This document shows, one piece after another, positions 9,301 through 17,495 of a DNA stretch of 50,294 nt; within the stretch, counting starts at the first letter, position 1; each line of letters begins with the position of its first letter. A program made the translations under genes and the position numbers. The notes under the pieces were generated by a model. It saw only the letters and a program-made list of their open reading frames with translations, made no database searches and had not been told where the DNA came from. Source of the DNA: CAKRPJ01 sp934376955 (GTDB taxonomy: Bacteria > Bacillota > Clostridia > Lachnospirales > Lachnospiraceae); assembly GCA_934376955.1 (NCBI GenBank), contig CAKRPJ010000017.1:1-50294 (forward strand). Direction: 5' to 3'.

Positions 9301-11541
9301 AGATTTACCCTCTGCCGTAGGATTTTCCAGCAAATCAGAAATATATACCTGGTTGCCCTCTTTTAAAACTCGTATCTTATACCTTATCAAATCCAAATTT
9401 GCTATTAAATTTACATCATCGCTGTCCACATCATCATGTACATTTATACCACCCGGTATTCCTTGCTCCCAAGTACCATCCGGTTCCCACCTACCATTTC
9501 CATAATACTCTTCAATATGCTTCAAATACTCTACTTGATCCCCCTCCTCTAGTCCATATACTTTAAATATTGACTGCCAGCTTCCTGTATACACAAAAGG
9601 AATCGGATCTACATAGTAACTAACAGAATTCACCAATATATATACAATTGCAGTCCCCCGCTGATACTTTCCATTTCCACTTGTTTTTGCAACAAGCTCA
9701 TATTTTCCATCCTGAGTAAAAGTTACTTTACCGCTGGAAATCTCATTTTCCGCCGCATCCTTACCGGTGCGGTAATAATATGTTACTGTTCCTTCTGTTT
9801 CCATTATTTCACCGGCATTAAACAGTTCTGTCACATTAATGGATGTATCTTTTGCTATCAGCTTCCGTGAACTTTCAGATGTATTCCCTGTTTGTTTTAA
9901 GTTTGAGAGCGTTTTCCATGATTCAGCATTTGCTCCCAAAACGGTTCCATTATTCGTATAATTATTCGTTTTTTTGATCAGATCCGTTTGAAATGTTCCA
10001 TTATTTATTAATTTTCCACCCTTATCTAATACTAATTCTGTATTAATTTTTAATGAAGCTCCCTCATTAATGGTAAGGGATGAACCGGGATTTTCAATTC
10101 TCACAAATCCAAGCTCCGCGATACTACCACTTGTGACACTTCCAGTACTTCCCCATATAGCTGTGAATGCATTAATCTCTCCTGCTATCGAAAAATCCGG
10201 TACCTCATTGAGCACACAATACTGGCTGTGATTATCACCATATCCTTTTGCAGTCAGTACGCCACCAGCCATCCGGAAATTGCCCTCGTTCTGGTACAAA
10301 CCATAATCTGCGCCGGTTGTGATTACCGATCCACTCTCGATATTCAACGTTCCAAGGGAGTAAATCCCATATCTTTTTGTCGTATTATCACTCGCTGTAC
10401 GGGAGTCTGATAAAGCTGTAATTTTTCCCCCATCATCTAATTTCACTGACACGTTTGCACCTTGATATAACACAATTCCTTCATCAACGCCCTTCACTCT
10501 CAAATTGCCTGATCCCTGAAAGCTTACATCTGCACCATTCCAGATAATCAGTCCGGTGTTCTCAATTCCAATGGGCAGATTCGTGCCATCAAAATAGTTA
10601 TTTCCATATATCCGAACAATCCATGTTCCCTCACGAATCTCCAGTGTCGTCTTCCTTTCAGGATTATAATTATTCAGTTCTAATACAAAAGCATCTCCTT
10701 CACGATAAATTTTGCTACTTCCATCAAGGAACTCTGCATAATCACCCGACAGATTTTCTCCATCCCAATCAACAGTAGCTGTATCTACGCTGGTATTATC
10801 TTTTCTTCTTGCGAATACCATATACGTCTCTGTATTCGTCGCCAGCATCGCCGCCTCATCGCTCACCGTGACTTCCACTGCAAGCGGCGCACATCCGTCC
10901 GCAAGCTCATACCCGTCCTCCGGCTCTGCCGAGAAGGTAAAGATTCCGCTTGTCGGCCACATGCCGTCCTCGTTCTGGATATAATCCGCGCACTGCCAGC
11001 CGGATACCTCGATCTCCGCATCGTAATCCGCAGTGATATCCTCCGATACATCCGCAGTGATATCCTCTGATTCATCCGCAGAAGTATTCTCTGCGGTCTC
11101 TTTCGTCTTTGCACGGATGCTCTGCGGCAGGATGGAAACGATCTGTTCCAATGTCGGCTGCTCCTCTGCAGTCGCACTCAGCTCCAGTCTTCCGTCATTT
11201 AAATATTCTTCCGGATCCTGCCAGATAAAATCGTAGATTTTTGTGGTATCGATCTTGTCATTCTTGTCATATTTCGATTCATTCTTCCGGTCATTCTTCT
11301 TTTCATCGGAAATGTCGGCATTGGAACCGGTCGCGATCTCATACTCATTTTCCTGCCTTTTCTCCGCGTCAGATGGTGTCGCCTTTATCGCCGTATCCTC
11401 AAAAATGTTTTCAGGATTCAGATCTTCCAGATCGACAGACTGATCCGCAAAGGCGGTCAGGCTCACGCTGCCGCTCTCCAGACTCATAATGGCCGCCATA
11501 CAGATGGCCGTGAGCTTCCGAAACTGTTTTTTCATGCTCAT
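6301..11541 (-). CDS. Giant secreted adhesin with MBG repeats and cell-wall-binding repeats
   Basis: This gene encodes about 1746 aa. Three ATGs lie close together (11547, 11541, 11535); 11541 is best placed, 9 nt from AGGAG. Layout: signal peptide (about 1-33, cut after AFA), an acidic linker with ATPSDA and ATGSNA, a beta-helix-like region with repeated short strands (about 250-560), then Ig/beta-grasp units. At least three of the latter are MBG-type, each with a Y-x-G-FV-x-GE core (YKGFVDGEN, YEGFVDGED, YDGFVNGED) at about 1170-1540. A Ser/Asp/Asn-rich spacer follows, then C-terminal aromatic repeats (WILVNGNWWVF, GWIFVNGKWYYL) of the choline/glucan-binding type that hold proteins on wall polymers. 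It is probably an adhesin or matrix protein. It follows the TetR gene by 41 nt and is probably in the same operon. Confidence 0.85.
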   Translation of the reverse strand: MSMKKQFRKLTAICMAAIMSLESGSVSLTAFADQSVDLEDLNPENIFEDTAIKATPSDAEKRQENEYEIATGSNADISDEKKNDRKNESKYDKNDKIDTTKIYDFIWQDPEEYLNDGRLELSATAEEQPTLEQIVSILPQSIRAKTKETAENTSADESEDITADVSEDITADYDAEIEVSGWQCADYIQNEDGMWPTSGIFTFSAEPEDGYELADGCAPLAVEVTVSDEAAMLATNTETYMVFARRKDNTSVDTATVDWDGENLSGDYAEFLDGSSKIYREGDAFVLELNNYNPERKTTLEIREGTWIVRIYGNNYFDGTNLPIGIENTGLIIWNGADVSFQGSGNLRVKGVDEGIVLYQGANVSVKLDDGGKITALSDSRTASDNTTKRYGIYSLGTLNIESGSVITTGADYGLYQNEGNFRMAGGVLTAKGYGDNHSQYCVLNEVPDFSIAGEINAFTAIWGSTGSVTSGSIAELGFVRIENPGSSLTINEGASLKINTELVLDKGGKLINNGTFQTDLIKKTNNYTNNGTVLGANAESWKTLSNLKQTGNTSESSRKLIAKDTSINVTELFNAGEIMETEGTVTYYYRTGKDAAENEISSGKVTFTQDGKYELVAKTSGNGKYQRGTAIVYILVNSVSYYVDPIPFVYTGSWQSIFKVYGLEEGDQVEYLKHIEEYYGNGRWEPDGTWEQGIPGGINVHDDVDSDDVNLIANLDLIRYKIRVLKEGNQVYISDLLENPTAEGKSIDSEDVSAKQSWESIPFDGNDHKPVITLTDTARNKELQQTGTYPDYKVSYQRDGEAVSECKEAGNYTAVIEGENNYKGSRTIAFTIESPKLTPEITINNSSKPYDGTKTLASNQKITLKWKNEQNQDVTSSIINSSYHAEYRTENVTNDNAIIVTVALSEEDSKKYSLTETSLSIPGSITKAAADKLQHSVVLDHATVDYENRTSAAPVVTVKSTLTNPPTEVYGYTITYSYGNIQNATSLSEILEKLNAQDTPYTIHYQIVTDNYDTTSGTFQVTIQKSSMENKGIVVTGYNGVYDGNPHTISTTLPESVPKGTKIEYKGSGESEWNQDPPSYTNAGEYTVDYKVSCPNYEDLEGNQTVHISPKALTVSASPNNAQITYGDECPEFTPVYKGFVDGENEDNSDLKVNPDSVLKIKCAYQKDDNAGEYPITLSGLRSNNYEITYTLGKLTVGKKEPEISTKDAKLWRETIYSGNPVDLGIQADGDGEKKVTITNLDTGESNNYPLVKVSYPSHAGHYKAILTVSEGTNYQAKAETYEFEIQKKELKITADDKTVIVGNQAPEFTISYEGFVDGEDQSVLTGAPAFTCSYDMDTSEVGTYPILLSVDGVTAADYSLVPENGTLTVTDKLIPTITTADPSTWRSRVYDGTTTDLKASADGDGVLTVTVKDAEGNILNGFPKHAGSYTAILSYAEGQTYAAKEEEYSFEILPAPLTITAEDKRVTMGDVAPEYTAVYDGFVNGEDASVLTGTLSFTCDYTSEKTEQKYVITPSGLTGNDYVITWINGTLKAARRYSSSSDNDSDDRDDSGSSGNKGTENKGTQNTNSQAKKENITTDSQRGQVSDTRGVLTGSIITKSDLVKGGTPKDGLSHWVNDNGRYQLLYKDGTYAKAAAGGKGAGAGTSGNDAVGIAYEWILVNGNWWVFDQNGYAVTGWIRDNAYGGWFYIDPQSGMKRGWIFVNGKWYYLNAEADGKGGIMLANCLTPDGYYLKEDGSWDGTDSR

Positions 11542-11582
11542 ACTCATTCTCCTCACATTTATTGGCATCGCACACAAATTGT

Positions 11583-12242
11583 TTATCCGGCGCACCACGC
11601 CAGGATCATTTCTTTTACGTAGACCAGCTTCTGCGTCTGGTCTTCCCTATGGTCATCCGCCCAGACAAGTCCCTGTGCATATCGTTCCGCCACACTTAAC
11701 ATCGTGATCGTCACAGCCGTAAACAGTTCCTGCTCCGGGATATCCATTCGAATGCTGTGATCTGTCCTTGCCCGCTCATACATGCGGTGAAACAACTGTC
11801 TCATCGGTTCCAGCTCGTCCAGATGCTCCCTCAGTTCTTCTTCGAGGTGTTTTTTCTCTGTCTTTACGGTACGGATAAAATTCTTATATTCTCCGCTGAA
11901 CCGCAAGAACTGCGGATGTTCGCGGTAGATCATTATAATCGCATCGGCATAAAGTGCGATCCCTTCATAAGCGGTAAGTTCAGAAAGTCCATCCGCCCCG
12001 CGCGCTCCGAGTGTGCGCTGCCAGACACCGCTCCAGATACTTTTACTGATCGCGATGACCAGACGTTCCTTATTCAGATAATACTTGTATAGCGTCGCGA
12101 TCCCGACACCGGCCTCATCGGCCACCCGCTGCAGGGTCACATTCTCGATCCCATATTCAGAAAAAAGACGGAAACCGGTCTCGATCAGCTGCTTTCTTCT
12201 TCGCTCAGCCTCCAAGCGGTCTTTTTCAATATTTCTCGCCAT
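11583..12242 (-). CDS. TetR/AcrR-family repressor
   Basis: This is a 219-aa regulator. Residues about 18-64 form the TetR helix-turn-helix region, with the typical run from FSEYGIENVTLQRVADEAG to TLYKYYLNKERL. The remainder is an all-helical ligand/dimer domain with no closely recognised ligand class. AGGAAG lies about 10 nt before the ATG. The gene is first in an operon with the giant adhesin (41-nt gap), and a 17-bp palindrome overlaps the promoter just downstream of the -10 box. Autorepression, with release of both genes on ligand binding, is the natural reading. An adhesin under a TetR repressor suggests switch-like expression in response to a small molecule; this is inference. Confidence 0.88.
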   Translation of the reverse strand: MARNIEKDRLEAERRRKQLIETGFRLFSEYGIENVTLQRVADEAGVGIATLYKYYLNKERLVIAISKSIWSGVWQRTLGARGADGLSELTAYEGIALYADAIIMIYREHPQFLRFSGEYKNFIRTVKTEKKHLEEELREHLDELEPMRQLFHRMYERARTDHSIRMDIPEQELFTAVTITMLSVAERYAQGLVWADDHREDQTQKLVYVKEMILAWCAG

Positions 12243-12280
12243 AATTCAATATCTTCCTGTCTCGTTTTTATAAATATAGT

Positions 12281-12325
12281 TTGACTATTTTTGTCAATTT
12301 TACACCGTCAAACAATCATTGTCAA
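12281..12325 (-). promoter_or_regulatory. TetR-adhesin promoter with overlapping operator
   Basis: On the minus strand there is a -35 TTGACA (12325-12320), a 17-bp spacer, and a -10 TAAAAT (12302-12297). Directly downstream is the palindrome TTGAC-N7-GTCAA (12281-12297), covering the transcription start. This is a typical TetR operator position. Confidence 0.65.
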
Positions 12326-12355
12326 TCTCACAAAGCAGTTTTTCTGCAAAATATA

Positions 12356-12384
12356 AAAACTCCCACTCAAAAAATGGGAGTTTT
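12356..12384 (-). terminator. Strong bidirectional hairpin terminator
   Basis: AAAACTCCCA (12356-12365) pairs perfectly with TGGGAGTTTT (12375-12384) around a 9-nt loop, with T-rich flanks on both strands. It ends transcription from the AbiE-like operon and insulates the TetR promoter. Confidence 0.75.
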
Positions 12385-12528
12385 TCAGTATCCTTTATTG
12401 CTAAAGGCGATGATACCCTTTTGAAGCCGGGCGGCGGTTTCTTTTAAACCATTTTTTTCGATTTTTCGGTCAAAGATCGAATAATGGTTCTGATTGATAG
12501 CGATTTTCCTGTGCTTGATATAGTTTTT
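12385..12528 (-). pseudogene. Fragment of an aldo/keto reductase (YghZ/Gpr-like)
   Basis: The minus frame from about 12528 to the TGA at 12385 reads IAINQNHYSIFDRKIE, a short spacer, then GIIAFSNKGY-stop. Aldo/keto reductases of the YghZ type have the order HQ-xYS/NMFDR-IE-GL-IAFSPLAQG. The fragment keeps about 45 residues of that stretch, loses the SPLAQG part and has a stop just upstream, so it is a remnant. The terminator at 12356 abuts its stop codon. The 240-nt gap up to the nucleotidyltransferase gene holds nothing else recognised. The identification rests on a short motif. Confidence 0.4.
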
Positions 12529-12624
12529 CTATAGTAAGCGTTTAAAATTCAGCCATAGTAAAAAATCAATCGGCTACTTTTCAGCAGTCGGAATACCTTG
12601 ACAATTCACATCCGATATCTGATG

Positions 12625-13371
12625 TTATCCAAATACTTTCTTCAGCACTTCCACAACGTCCTCATTTTCCAGACCATATCTTTTCAAAGAATTTTGATCG
12701 AATGGTTCCTGATCCAACAAGTCAATAAAACTATGTATATCGGCATCTATTGCTATTGGCAATGTTTCTACTTTCTGAAGCATAAGTTCCGAAGCAATAC
12801 ATAAAACATCTTTTTTATGCTTCTTTACGTCACTGGAATCCACTTTTTCACCTAACTCTTTTCGCTTTTTCAAATCAAGATACGCTTTTGCTTTAAAAAG
12901 AATGATATATTCTGGCCTTAGAACGGAAAGTCCATTTCTCATTTCTTTTCCATTGAGAAGCACTTGATAATAATCATCATTCAAAAGAATTGCTGACAAG
13001 CTGGATACTTCATCATCAATATGAACCGGTGTAATTCCTTCCGCATTTTTTAGTTTAAAATTACTCCTGCAAAACAATTCAATCATTTTCGGAAATCTAT
13101 CGTCTTCTGGTTTATCAAACCTATAAAATTGAGGATTGCTGCCGTTTGTTGCTTTGTTTCTATACTTCCCATCAATGATAAACTCCCAAAATTTTTCTCC
13201 AAACTCCGGAGTTAATGCTTCAACAAGCAAAACCATATCCAGATCTCTTGTCGCTCTGAAATTTACTTCATTGCTTTCAAACAGAATATCGCAGGCTGCG
13301 CCACCAATTAAAACATACTGTTCTTCATAATCTGCAAAATACTTCCGAAATGTGTCTAATCCTTTGACCAT
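12625..13371 (-). CDS. Nucleotidyltransferase toxin, AbiEii-like (type IV toxin-antitoxin)
   Basis: This is a 248-aa cytoplasmic protein with a start fixed by GGAGG 7 nt upstream. It has the minimal nucleotidyltransferase core, GG at 23-24 (LIGGAACDIL) followed by R39-A-T-R-D43-L-D45, the metal-binding DxD. This matches AbiEii/DUF1814-type toxins, some of which add nucleotides to tRNA acceptor ends. The start lies inside the last codons of the upstream gene (16-nt overlap), as in AbiEi-AbiEii pairs. The C-terminal third is charged and helical. Toxicity or phage abortive infection is known for the family; it is inferred here. AT-rich composition like its partner suggests acquisition as a unit. 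Confidence 0.75.
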   Translation of the reverse strand: MVKGLDTFRKYFADYEEQYVLIGGAACDILFESNEVNFRATRDLDMVLLVEALTPEFGEKFWEFIIDGKYRNKATNGSNPQFYRFDKPEDDRFPKMIELFCRSNFKLKNAEGITPVHIDDEVSSLSAILLNDDYYQVLLNGKEMRNGLSVLRPEYIILFKAKAYLDLKKRKELGEKVDSSDVKKHKKDVLCIASELMLQKVETLPIAIDADIHSFIDLLDQEPFDQNSLKRYGLENEDVVEVLKKVFG

Positions 13372-14315
13372 ACATATTCCTCCAACATCTCATTAATAGA
13401 AATGTCAACCCGTTCCTCGTCCTTTTCCTCTCCTGTCAGTGACAGCACTACGCTCAAAGGATCTTGTAATCCATTTCCTGAAAAATCAATAAAATAGCCC
13501 AATTCCAAAACAACGCATCCAATTTCTTCCAATTCACTCACTTGTTTTTTCACCTTCACTCCACTATTTTCCAGCTCTTTCTTCGTTACTGCATAGGTAG
13601 AATAAACATTATCCGACAAAAGAGAATATTCACACAAAGCAGAAATACCTGCTTTTTTGTCAAATTTCATATCTTCTCTCAGAACAAATCTTCGAATCAC
13701 TGGATTTCTTAATACATTTTCAATCTGCTGCCACAATTGTTTTCGATCATTCGGAGTATTGATGACTCTTGATTTACCTTTCATGCCCAACACATCAATA
13801 TTTAAATATTCTAGCTCATCAAAACACCGACTTGCAGATTTTGTTGACACTCCCAATCGCTTCGCCGCATCAGATACTTTTACTTCATTCCATCGTTCAT
13901 AAATGGCCATCAGAAGCATTTTTTGCGTCAAAAATGAGATCAAATGAACTGGTGCCAACTCTCTTTCATTTTCCTTCTTCAACAAATATCCAATAAATGG
14001 AAGAAATACCTGCTTCCCATCTATTACAAAAGGAATTCCTTCTTCCATCATCTTTTCTTTTATATAAAATGTTGTTCTATCTAATAATATTGCACAGTTA
14101 AATCCTGTCAACTTTTCCACGCTGGTTCTGTCTCTGCGTAACATGACAAGCCCGACATCAGCTTTGGGATGGATAGCCATCCATACTACACCGTTTGTCT
14201 CAACGGTAAAAATATCATACCTTCCACGATATACTAACGGGAGCTTTTTATATATCTCTTTATTCTCCGACATTACTACATTTTGCCGTAATGTTTTTTC
14301 CAAGAATTCTTTCAT
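13356..14315 (-). CDS. AbiEi-like antitoxin with winged helix
   Basis: This is a 319-aa protein. A helix-turn-helix is visible at about 146-170 (VKVSDAAKRLGVSTKSASRCFDELEYL). N-terminal residues look like a compact alpha/beta domain, and the C-terminus is acidic. AAAGGCGG precedes the ATG. The overlapping downstream gene is an AbiEii-like nucleotidyltransferase, so the pair fits a type IV toxin-antitoxin module in which AbiEi represses its own promoter. A 13-bp inverted repeat at 14329-14363 overlaps that promoter and supports self-control. At 319 aa it is longer than classical AbiEi (about 200-280 aa). It could also be described as a MarR-like regulator paired with a nucleotidyltransferase. 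Confidence 0.65.
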   Translation of the reverse strand: MKEFLEKTLRQNVVMSENKEIYKKLPLVYRGRYDIFTVETNGVVWMAIHPKADVGLVMLRRDRTSVEKLTGFNCAILLDRTTFYIKEKMMEEGIPFVIDGKQVFLPFIGYLLKKENERELAPVHLISFLTQKMLLMAIYERWNEVKVSDAAKRLGVSTKSASRCFDELEYLNIDVLGMKGKSRVINTPNDRKQLWQQIENVLRNPVIRRFVLREDMKFDKKAGISALCEYSLLSDNVYSTYAVTKKELENSGVKVKKQVSELEEIGCVVLELGYFIDFSGNGLQDPLSVVLSLTGEEKDEERVDISINEMLEEYVWSKD

Positions 14316-14328
14316 ACTGACCGCCTTT

Positions 14329-14363
14329 TTATAAATGTGACTTTTTTTACGTCATATTTATAA
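14329..14363 (-). promoter_or_regulatory. Operator-like inverted repeat at the AbiE promoter
   Basis: TTATAAATGTGAC (14329-14341) and GTCATATTTATAA (14351-14363) are inverted copies with 12 of 13 pairs and a 9-nt T-rich spacer. A promoter TTGAAA-17-TAAATT can be read on the minus strand, with its -10 adjoining the repeat. This is a fitting site for AbiEi autorepression. Confidence 0.55.
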
Positions 14364-14484
14364 TTTATCATGTATTGTTGGATTTTTCAAGTAACATATA
14401 ATGATATCGTCCCTTTCTGTAGCATTGTATAAACCAAGTTTCGCTAATTGGTAATTTTTCTTCTACGCACTATTTTGACTCTAC

Positions 14485-14546
14485 GACATCTGAAATTCGC
14501 TAGTACTCACCGCATGACAGTGGACATCTTACCCGACTGAGATAAA
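14485..14546 (-). repeat. Copy B of the TTTATCTCAGTCG repeat
   Basis: Read on the minus strand it starts TTTATCTCAGTCGG, has a CCAC/GGTG hairpin and ends GTACTAGCGAATTT, matching copy A (2681-2740) block by block. It joins the T-tail of the ABC transporter terminator. The rest of the gap (14364-14484) shows no gene. Confidence 0.45.
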
Positions 14547-14586
14547 AGGTCTCCTATGATTGATTATTTTATCATAGAAGACCTTT
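14545..14586 (-). terminator. Terminator of the peptide ABC transporter operon
   Basis: AAAGGTCTCCTATGAT (14545-14560) pairs with ATCATAGAAGACCTTT (14571-14586) with one mismatch; a short T-run follows on the minus strand. It lies about 60 nt after the last ATPase gene. Confidence 0.7.
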
Positions 14587-14646
14587 AAAAACATTATTTT
14601 CAGAAATTGAATCAGAAAAACAGGTACTTATAGTATAGCGCGTTTA

Positions 14647-15615
14647 CTAAATCTCAGCTAGACGAGCACAAGCAACATAATGCCCTTGTTCAACCTCCCT
14701 TAATGGAATATCCGTCCCAATACATTTATCGCAAGCATAGTCACATCTATTTGCAAAACGACATCCGGGGGCCGGATTTATAGGATTTCCCACTTCGCCT
14801 CGTATAATCGTGGGTTTTACGTTTCTTTTGCTTAAATTAGGAACAGGAATTGCCGAAAGCAGTGCTTTCGTGTATGGATGATATGGGTTCTTAAACAAAG
14901 TGCTGGAACTTGCCATCTCAACACACTGCCCTAAATACATTACAGCAATATCATCGGAAATATGCTTCACAACACTCAAATCGTGAGTAATAAAAATATA
15001 GGTAAGCTTACGGCTTTCCTTTAAATCCATTAGAATATTTAAAATCTGTGCTTGAATAGACACGTCCAAAGCGGATACCGGCTCATCACAAACAATAAAT
15101 TTAGGATTTAATACCAATGCTCTCGCAATACCTATGCGCTGTCTTCTCCCTCCGTCCAATTCATGCGGATAAGCATTTTTTAACCTTGGAGCTAGACCAA
15201 CAATTTCCATCATAGACTCAACTTGTTCATCTATCTCCTTTTTATTTTTGCATACTCTATTTACATATAGTGGATCCGCAATCAATTGTGCAACATTAAG
15301 CCGAGAATCCAAACTTGAATACGGATCTTGGAAGATCATCTGCATCTTCATTCGCATTTTTCTTAATTCAGGTTTAGACAATTTTACGATATTAGTATCT
15401 TCCAACCATATTTCTCCACCAGTAGGCTCTACAAGCCGCAAAATGCTTTTCCCCAGTGTAGATTTACCACATCCGGATTCGCCCACAACTCCAAGCGTAT
15501 TCCCTTGTTTTATCGTAAAACTAACATCGTCAACGGCATGAAGCAGTCCTTTTTTTGTCGAAAAATATTTTTTTAAATTTTTAACCGTTAGTAAAGGAGT
15601 ATTGTTTCCATTCAT
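14647..15615 (-). CDS. Oligopeptide/dipeptide ABC transporter ATPase (DppF/OppF type)
   Basis: This 322-aa cytoplasmic ATPase powers uptake with its DppD-type partner. The start is placed at ATG 15615, where AAGGGA lies about 9 nt upstream and the protein starts at the family's usual point; the frame could extend upstream into the previous gene. Motifs: Walker A GESGCGKST, Q-loop QDPYSSLD, signature LDGGRRQR (the variant with D and R in place of the usual SGGQ), Walker B FIVCDEP, H-loop THDL. The C-terminal oligopeptide-ATPase extension contains spaced cysteines (C-x6-C-x3-C) seen in the OppD/OppF family. The gap to the preceding ATPase gene is only 4 nt. It is the last gene of a five-gene operon and AT-rich like the rest. 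Confidence 0.93.
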   Translation of the reverse strand: MNGNNTPLLTVKNLKKYFSTKKGLLHAVDDVSFTIKQGNTLGVVGESGCGKSTLGKSILRLVEPTGGEIWLEDTNIVKLSKPELRKMRMKMQMIFQDPYSSLDSRLNVAQLIADPLYVNRVCKNKKEIDEQVESMMEIVGLAPRLKNAYPHELDGGRRQRIGIARALVLNPKFIVCDEPVSALDVSIQAQILNILMDLKESRKLTYIFITHDLSVVKHISDDIAVMYLGQCVEMASSSTLFKNPYHPYTKALLSAIPVPNLSKRNVKPTIIRGEVGNPINPAPGCRFANRCDYACDKCIGTDIPLREVEQGHYVACARLAEI

Positions 15616-15619
15616 ACTA

Positions 15620-16615
15620 TTATCCCTTCTCCCAATTTTGAGTGTAAATATGGCATGCAACCTTATGAGTCCCATGTACTTGAAAATTCGGAGATATTTC
15701 ACGGCAAATATCTTTACATTTCGGACATCGTGGATTAAATTTACATCCTTTGGGTAAATCTGTCGGATCCGGCATCAATCCGTCAATTGGACATAAACGT
15801 TTAGATTTACTATCCAACCCTGGTAATGATCCAAAAAGCCCAGCAGTATATGGATGTCGCATATCTCCTTCATAAATATCTTCTACGGTCCCTGTTTCAA
15901 TTATTTCACCGGCATACATGATAGCAACTGTATCACACATTTGTGCTACGATGCCCAAATCATGAGTTATCAAAATCATAGCTGTTCCCAGTTTTTCTCT
16001 CAACTCATTAATCATTGCCAGAACTTGGGCTTGAATCGTTACATCCAGTGCTGTTGTAGGTTCATCCGCAATAATCAAATCAGGCTCACATACCAGTGCA
16101 ATTGCAATCATCACTCGCTGTTTCATGCCGCCACTAAGTTGATGCGGAAAATCATTCATTCTCTCTTTTTGTATTCCTACAAGTTCCAGAGTGCTTTCTA
16201 CACGTTCTTTTATTTTGTCTGCCGTCAAATTCTCCTTATTGTGATATTTCAATGCCTCAGCAATTTGATCTCCAATTCTCATTATTGGATTAAGTGCTGA
16301 CATCGGATCCTGAAATATCATAGAAATCTTTTCGCCTCGAATACCATGCCGCATCATGGCCTCAGGTACTTCTAAAAGATTTCTACCTTCAAATTTTATT
16401 TCGCCTTTTAAAACCTTAGATGTTCGCTCCGGAAGAACACGCATTATAGAATAAGCTGTTGTACTTTTTCCAGCCCCGGTTTCTCCAACAATTCCCAGTG
16501 TCTCTCCCCTTTTGAGTTCAAAACTTATTCCGTTTACAGCGTGAACGATTTCTCTCCGTGCTGTATACACTACTTCCAAATTCTCCACACTCAAAAGATT
16601 ATCTATTCCACTCAT
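15620..16615 (-). CDS. Oligopeptide/dipeptide ABC transporter ATPase (DppD/OppD type)
   Basis: This 331-aa ATPase has Walker A GETGAGKST, Q-loop FQDPMSALNPI, signature LSGGMKQR, Walker B LIIADEPTTALD and H-loop THDLG, all typical of DppD/OppD. The C-terminal oligopeptide extension has the CKFNPRCPKC cysteine cluster common to this family, reported to bind an Fe-S cluster in some members. GTGAGGG precedes the ATG. It lies 16 nt after the DppC-type permease. It forms the ATPase heterodimer with the DppF-type protein. The substrate cannot be told from this subunit; peptides, nickel or opines are all served by the family. Confidence 0.93.
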   Translation of the reverse strand: MSGIDNLLSVENLEVVYTARREIVHAVNGISFELKRGETLGIVGETGAGKSTTAYSIMRVLPERTSKVLKGEIKFEGRNLLEVPEAMMRHGIRGEKISMIFQDPMSALNPIMRIGDQIAEALKYHNKENLTADKIKERVESTLELVGIQKERMNDFPHQLSGGMKQRVMIAIALVCEPDLIIADEPTTALDVTIQAQVLAMINELREKLGTAMILITHDLGIVAQMCDTVAIMYAGEIIETGTVEDIYEGDMRHPYTAGLFGSLPGLDSKSKRLCPIDGLMPDPTDLPKGCKFNPRCPKCKDICREISPNFQVHGTHKVACHIYTQNWEKG

Positions 16616-16631
16616 ATCTTACCCTCACTTC

Positions 16632-17492
16632 TTAATCTCTTAATCTAGGATCCAATGCGTCTCTAAGACCATCTCCGACCAAATTAAAAGCCAATGCTGC
16701 GAATAAAATAGCCAGTCCCGGAAATACAATAGTGTGCGGTGCGACCTGCATAAACTCCCTGGCTTCACTTAGTAACACTCCCCACTCTGGAGTAGGTGGC
16801 TGTACTCCTAGTCCAATATAAGAAAGACTCGAAACCTGCAGAGTAATTGCAGATAAGTTAATTGTGAAATCAACAATAATTGGCCCCAATGCATTAGGAA
16901 TGATATGCCTGAAAATCAACTGAAAGTCACGACTCCCATAAGATCTTGCAGCATCTATATGATCCTGTCCCACTAAAGACAACATTACTGCTCGAGCAGA
17001 GCGCGTGGCTCCTGGAATTCTGGAAATCATCATGGCAATTACCAGATTAGGAAGCGATGTTCCCAGTGCAGCCACAACTGCAAGGGCAAGCAATGTACCC
17101 GGGATTGCCTGAAACACATCTAAAATTCTCATTAAAATATCATCTAACCACCTACTATAAAATGCTGCACATGCCCCCAGTATGGCTCCTATAATCTGTG
17201 CACACAATGTTGCTGGAATAGCAATAACCATTGTATATTTTGTTCCGTGAATTACCCTGCTAAAGATATCACGCCCATAGCCGTCCGTACCAAACCAATG
17301 TAAAGCACTTGGCCCCTGGAGTCTATTTTTAATATCTTGCTTGACCCCATATTCGTATGGGGTAATAGCTTCTCCAAAAAATATCACAATAATTATCCCA
17401 ATTACAATCATTAATCCTAATAAAGAAATTTTATTCCGACAAAAACGATATACCTTCTCTTGAAAAGGTGACATGGTTCTTCCTTGCTTCAT
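16632..17492 (-). CDS. Oligopeptide/dipeptide ABC transporter permease (DppC/OppC/NikC type)
   Basis: This 286-aa inner-membrane protein has an N-terminal OppC_N helix (about 25-45), the conserved HWFGTDGYGRDIFSRVIHGT segment (about 64-83), and five further TM helices. The EAA loop contains D-AARSYGSRDFQLIFRHIIPNALGPI, which contacts the ATPases. It pairs with the DppB-type permease, from which it is separated by 3 nt. The family's usual length is 280-300 aa, so it is complete. Confidence 0.93.
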   Translation of the reverse strand: MKQGRTMSPFQEKVYRFCRNKISLLGLMIVIGIIIVIFFGEAITPYEYGVKQDIKNRLQGPSALHWFGTDGYGRDIFSRVIHGTKYTMVIAIPATLCAQIIGAILGACAAFYSRWLDDILMRILDVFQAIPGTLLALAVVAALGTSLPNLVIAMMISRIPGATRSARAVMLSLVGQDHIDAARSYGSRDFQLIFRHIIPNALGPIIVDFTINLSAITLQVSSLSYIGLGVQPPTPEWGVLLSEAREFMQVAPHTIVFPGLAILFAALAFNLVGDGLRDALDPRLRD

Positions 17493-17495
17493 ACT

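Noticed and set aside
11542..11598. Longer start for the giant adhesin, overlapping the TetR stop
   Set aside because: No ribosome site there; the AGGAG and signal peptide fix the start near 11541.
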